A stretch of 64,000 nucleotides of DNA. It comes from Paracholeplasma brassicae (lineage in GTDB: Bacteria > Bacillota_I > Bacilli_A > Acholeplasmatales > UBA5453). Position numbers and translations under genes: made by a program. This document shows, in pieces, positions 62,235 to 64,000 of the stretch; the stretch's first letter is position 1, and the number at the start of each line of letters is the position of its first letter. The stretch covers positions 1,290,366 to 1,354,365 of the forward strand of contig NC_022549.1 in assembly GCF_000967915.1 (NCBI RefSeq). The letters run 5' to 3'. The notes below the pieces were generated by a model that was not told where the DNA came from, ran no database searches, and worked only from the letters and a program-made list of their open reading frames with translations.

Positions 62235-63506
62235 TTATTTTAATTTTAAAACTACGACTGTTTCATTTTCTACGGTACGATAAAACATTTTTACTGGTTG
62301 GACACTTTCAACCTCATAGACTTCTTTTAGATACATCAAATCTCTTGAAAGTGATTTAAGATCACAAGAAGCGTAGATGATTTTATTGACAGGGTTTTTA
62401 ATTAGTGCATCAATAATCGTTTGGTTAAGCCCCGCCTTTGGTGGATCAAAGACGATAACATCCGCTTTTAACCCATCTGTTTTCAATGCATCTTCAACGG
62501 TTTGTTCAAGTATTTCTAAGTTCTTGATGTGATTTACCTCAATCGATTCTTTTGCGCTAATTACGGCGTCGTGATTAGATTCAATCGAAATCACTTTACT
62601 AGCGACATCACTAACGTATTGTCCGATTGAAGATACACCTGCGTAAGCATCAATAACAACGTCATTATTATCAACATTGGATTTGATGTAATCATACATT
62701 AAAATGGACGCTTCAAAATTGATTTGAAAAAATGCTTGTGGGTATAATTTAAACTTTAAGTGTTCAAATTTAACGTCTAGTGTTCGTTTTCCTTTTAAGA
62801 AAATATTTCTATTTCCTAAGTTTTTGGCTGAGTCTTCTTTAATATTTTGATAAATCGATGCTGATTCATAGTTTTCTAAGAAAAACTCTTTTTCTTTCCA
62901 TTGTTTCTTAGAGGTAACAAAAATGGTAAGCACTTCAATCCCATTGGTCCTAAGAACGATGTGTTCTAAACTACGATCGGTTAATGTGACGGTAGAAAAC
63001 AGTTTGTTTAATTGCTTGATTTTCTCATTTATCACTGGTAAAGCCAAAATGTCTTCATCAATTTGATTTAATTTGTGCGATTTATTTTCAAACACACCTA
63101 AGTTTAGGCGATCATTAAAAAATCGAACATGAAGTGTCACTTTATTTCGGTAGTTTGTTTCTTTACTTCCGGCTAACGTCTGATTCACTTTCACGTCAAG
63201 GTCGCTGATTTTTTTTATCGTTTCTTTAGTAATGCGTTCTTGCCATTTTAATTCCTCTTTTGGATTTAGATGATAGAGTGTTGCATTCGGGTATGTCAAC
63301 GTCGAAAATCGATCAATTGAAGGTTCAATTATCGAAACAATCTCACCTTCACAATAGTTTTTTTTGACCTTTTTGATGCGGACAATCGCCTTCTCATCTT
63401 TAAGTAACTTGGGTACAAATACAAGTAAATCATTTAATTTACAAATGCCTTGTCCTTGATAGTCAAGTTCAAAAGCGGTTAATTCATAAGTGTTATTTTC
63501 AATCAT
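62235..63506 (-). CDS. rlmD: RNA m5U methyltransferase, RlmD/TrmA-like
   Basis: 423 residues. N-terminal TRAM domain (about 1-55: YELTAFELDYQGQGICKLN), then the methyltransferase. SAM site DAYAGVSSIGQYV (about 285), VFDPPKAGLNQTII, and the catalytic Cys in IIYASCDLKSLSRDL, with the final Glu in RTVENETVVVLKL. It methylates C5 of a uridine in 23S rRNA or tRNA. The 4Fe-4S Cys cluster of RumA (CxxxxxCGGC) is missing: the region reads LTYPNATLYHLNPKEEL. Coupled by ATGA to the serine dehydratase gene. Confidence 0.88.
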   Translation of the reverse strand: MIENNTYELTAFELDYQGQGICKLNDLLVFVPKLLKDEKAIVRIKKVKKNYCEGEIVSIIEPSIDRFSTLTYPNATLYHLNPKEELKWQERITKETIKKISDLDVKVNQTLAGSKETNYRNKVTLHVRFFNDRLNLGVFENKSHKLNQIDEDILALPVINEKIKQLNKLFSTVTLTDRSLEHIVLRTNGIEVLTIFVTSKKQWKEKEFFLENYESASIYQNIKEDSAKNLGNRNIFLKGKRTLDVKFEHLKFKLYPQAFFQINFEASILMYDYIKSNVDNNDVVIDAYAGVSSIGQYVSDVASKVISIESNHDAVISAKESIEVNHIKNLEILEQTVEDALKTDGLKADVIVFDPPKAGLNQTIIDALIKNPVNKIIYASCDLKSLSRDLMYLKEVYEVESVQPVKMFYRTVENETVVVLKLK

Positions 63507-64000
63507 TTATTTTTTCCTTTATAGAAGTAAGCCATGCCTGCCTCTGCTGTTTCTTTGTATTTTGGGTGCATATCTAAACCAGTTTGATACATGGTTTCTA
63601 CTATCATATCGAATGATATTTTCCTCGTATCGCTTAAGAAATAAGATAACCCTGAGGCATTAATTGCACGAATCGCAGCCACTGCGTTTCGTTCAATACA
63701 TGGAATTTGCACATAACCATCAATTGGATCACAGGTTAGCCCTAGATGGTGTTCCATTGCAACCTCGGCTGCGTATTCAATTTGGTCAATGGTTTGTCCT
63801 TCAACGTAAGCGTGTGCGCCAGCCGCCATGCTACATGCTGAACCTACCTCAGCTTGACAACCACCGACTGCCCCACTAATGGTGGCGTTGTGTTTAATCA
63901 GATTACCGATTAACCCCGCGACCGCTAGTGATTCAATTAGTTTTGATTCATTAACTTGCTCTACTTCTTTTAAAAAGTATAATACGGCTGGTAAAACACC
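63503..64000 (-). CDS. sdaAA: L-serine dehydratase, alpha (C-terminal part, partial)
   Basis: The last 165 residues; the gene runs off the right edge. Visible motifs: TISGAVGGCQAEVGSACSMA and GLTCDPIDGYVQIPCIERNA, which include the cysteines of the 4Fe-4S cluster that binds serine. The enzyme deaminates L-serine to pyruvate and ammonia. The beta part should be in the same protein or the next gene upstream, outside the window. The C-terminus (YKETAEAGMAYFYKGK) matches the usual end. Confidence 0.9.
   Translation of the reverse strand, partial: GVLPAVLYFLKEVEQVNESKLIESLAVAGLIGNLIKHNATISGAVGGCQAEVGSACSMAAGAHAYVEGQTIDQIEYAAEVAMEHHLGLTCDPIDGYVQIPCIERNAVAAIRAINASGLSYFLSDTRKISFDMIVETMYQTGLDMHPKYKETAEAGMAYFYKGKNK

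Overview
This is an AT-rich, densely packed bacterial chromosome segment. It holds about 46 protein genes, two of them cut by the window edges, plus one gene relic. I found no rRNA, tRNA, CRISPR array or insertion sequence. TGA is a normal stop: many operon joints are ATGA overlaps. That excludes the Mycoplasma/Spiroplasma code. Gene content (tro-type metal operon, feoAB, yclNOPQ-type siderophore uptake, yceD-rpmF, secG, DbpA/YxiN, RecD2, PepF) is Firmicutes/Tenericutes-like. rsmH sits beside an LTA-synthase-like gene rather than in a dcw/peptidoglycan cluster, and no wall-synthesis gene is visible. I infer a free-living relative of Acholeplasmatales or Izemoplasmatales; this is an inference from style and content, not a proof.

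Layout. 1-1060: start of a possible nuclease-helicase gene, a Nudix hydrolase, and a collapsed PLD/DUF3427-type helicase relic. 1071-5543 (minus): a complete troABCD-R-like Zn/Mn ABC operon whose two permeases carry winged-helix-like tails. 5728-9218: a DsbA-like protein, then a divergent TetR regulator and MMPL exporter. 9215-13434 (minus): a class II photolyase, then an adjacent c-di-GMP pair (GGDEF cyclase and HD-GYP phosphodiesterase). 13620-16116: feoA-feoB and a small Cys-rich partner under a clear promoter. 16133-21308 (minus): PepF, a YbdG-type MscS channel and DbpA.

21678-32729 (minus) is the standout. It is one 3683-residue protein with a CvpA-like four-helix membrane domain followed by about 3450 residues predicted to lie outside the membrane. 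The middle is built from units of about 107 residues, many starting with an EF-hand/dockerin-like DxNGxLxxxE loop. Those units are arranged as two copies of a seven-unit block of about 750 residues. The C-terminal quarter has shorter alternating units of about 70-90 residues.

33152-37856: RsuA-type pseudouridine synthase, aldehyde dehydrogenase, cation/proton antiporter, UPF0316 membrane protein and aquaporin. 37970-44923 (minus): one tight operon, nadD-nadE-mnmA-MFS-recD2. 45033-46228: PlsC-like acyltransferase and a cysteine-free Fur-family regulator. 46305-51087 (minus): LtaS-like enzyme with rsmH, yceD with a zinc-ribbon-less L32, an unknown conserved-looking gene, and secG. 51160-54863 (minus): yclNOPQ-like siderophore importer. 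55040-60095 (minus): signal-less GH16 glucanase, small membrane protein, PII-like protein with a CPA2 antiporter, and cysK-cysE. 60214-64000: metallo-beta-lactamase-fold hydrolase, O-antigen-ligase-like protein, RNA m5U methyltransferase and the end of serine dehydratase.

Themes are metal supply (Zn/Mn, Fe(II), siderophore), cation/pH and osmotic balance (two antiporters, MscS channel, aquaporin), envelope chemistry (LtaS-like, O-antigen-ligase-like, PlsC, giant surface protein) and NAD, cysteine and RNA modification. Starts were reset wherever a clear Shine-Dalgarno supported an internal codon. Function assignments come from motif recognition; no database search was run.
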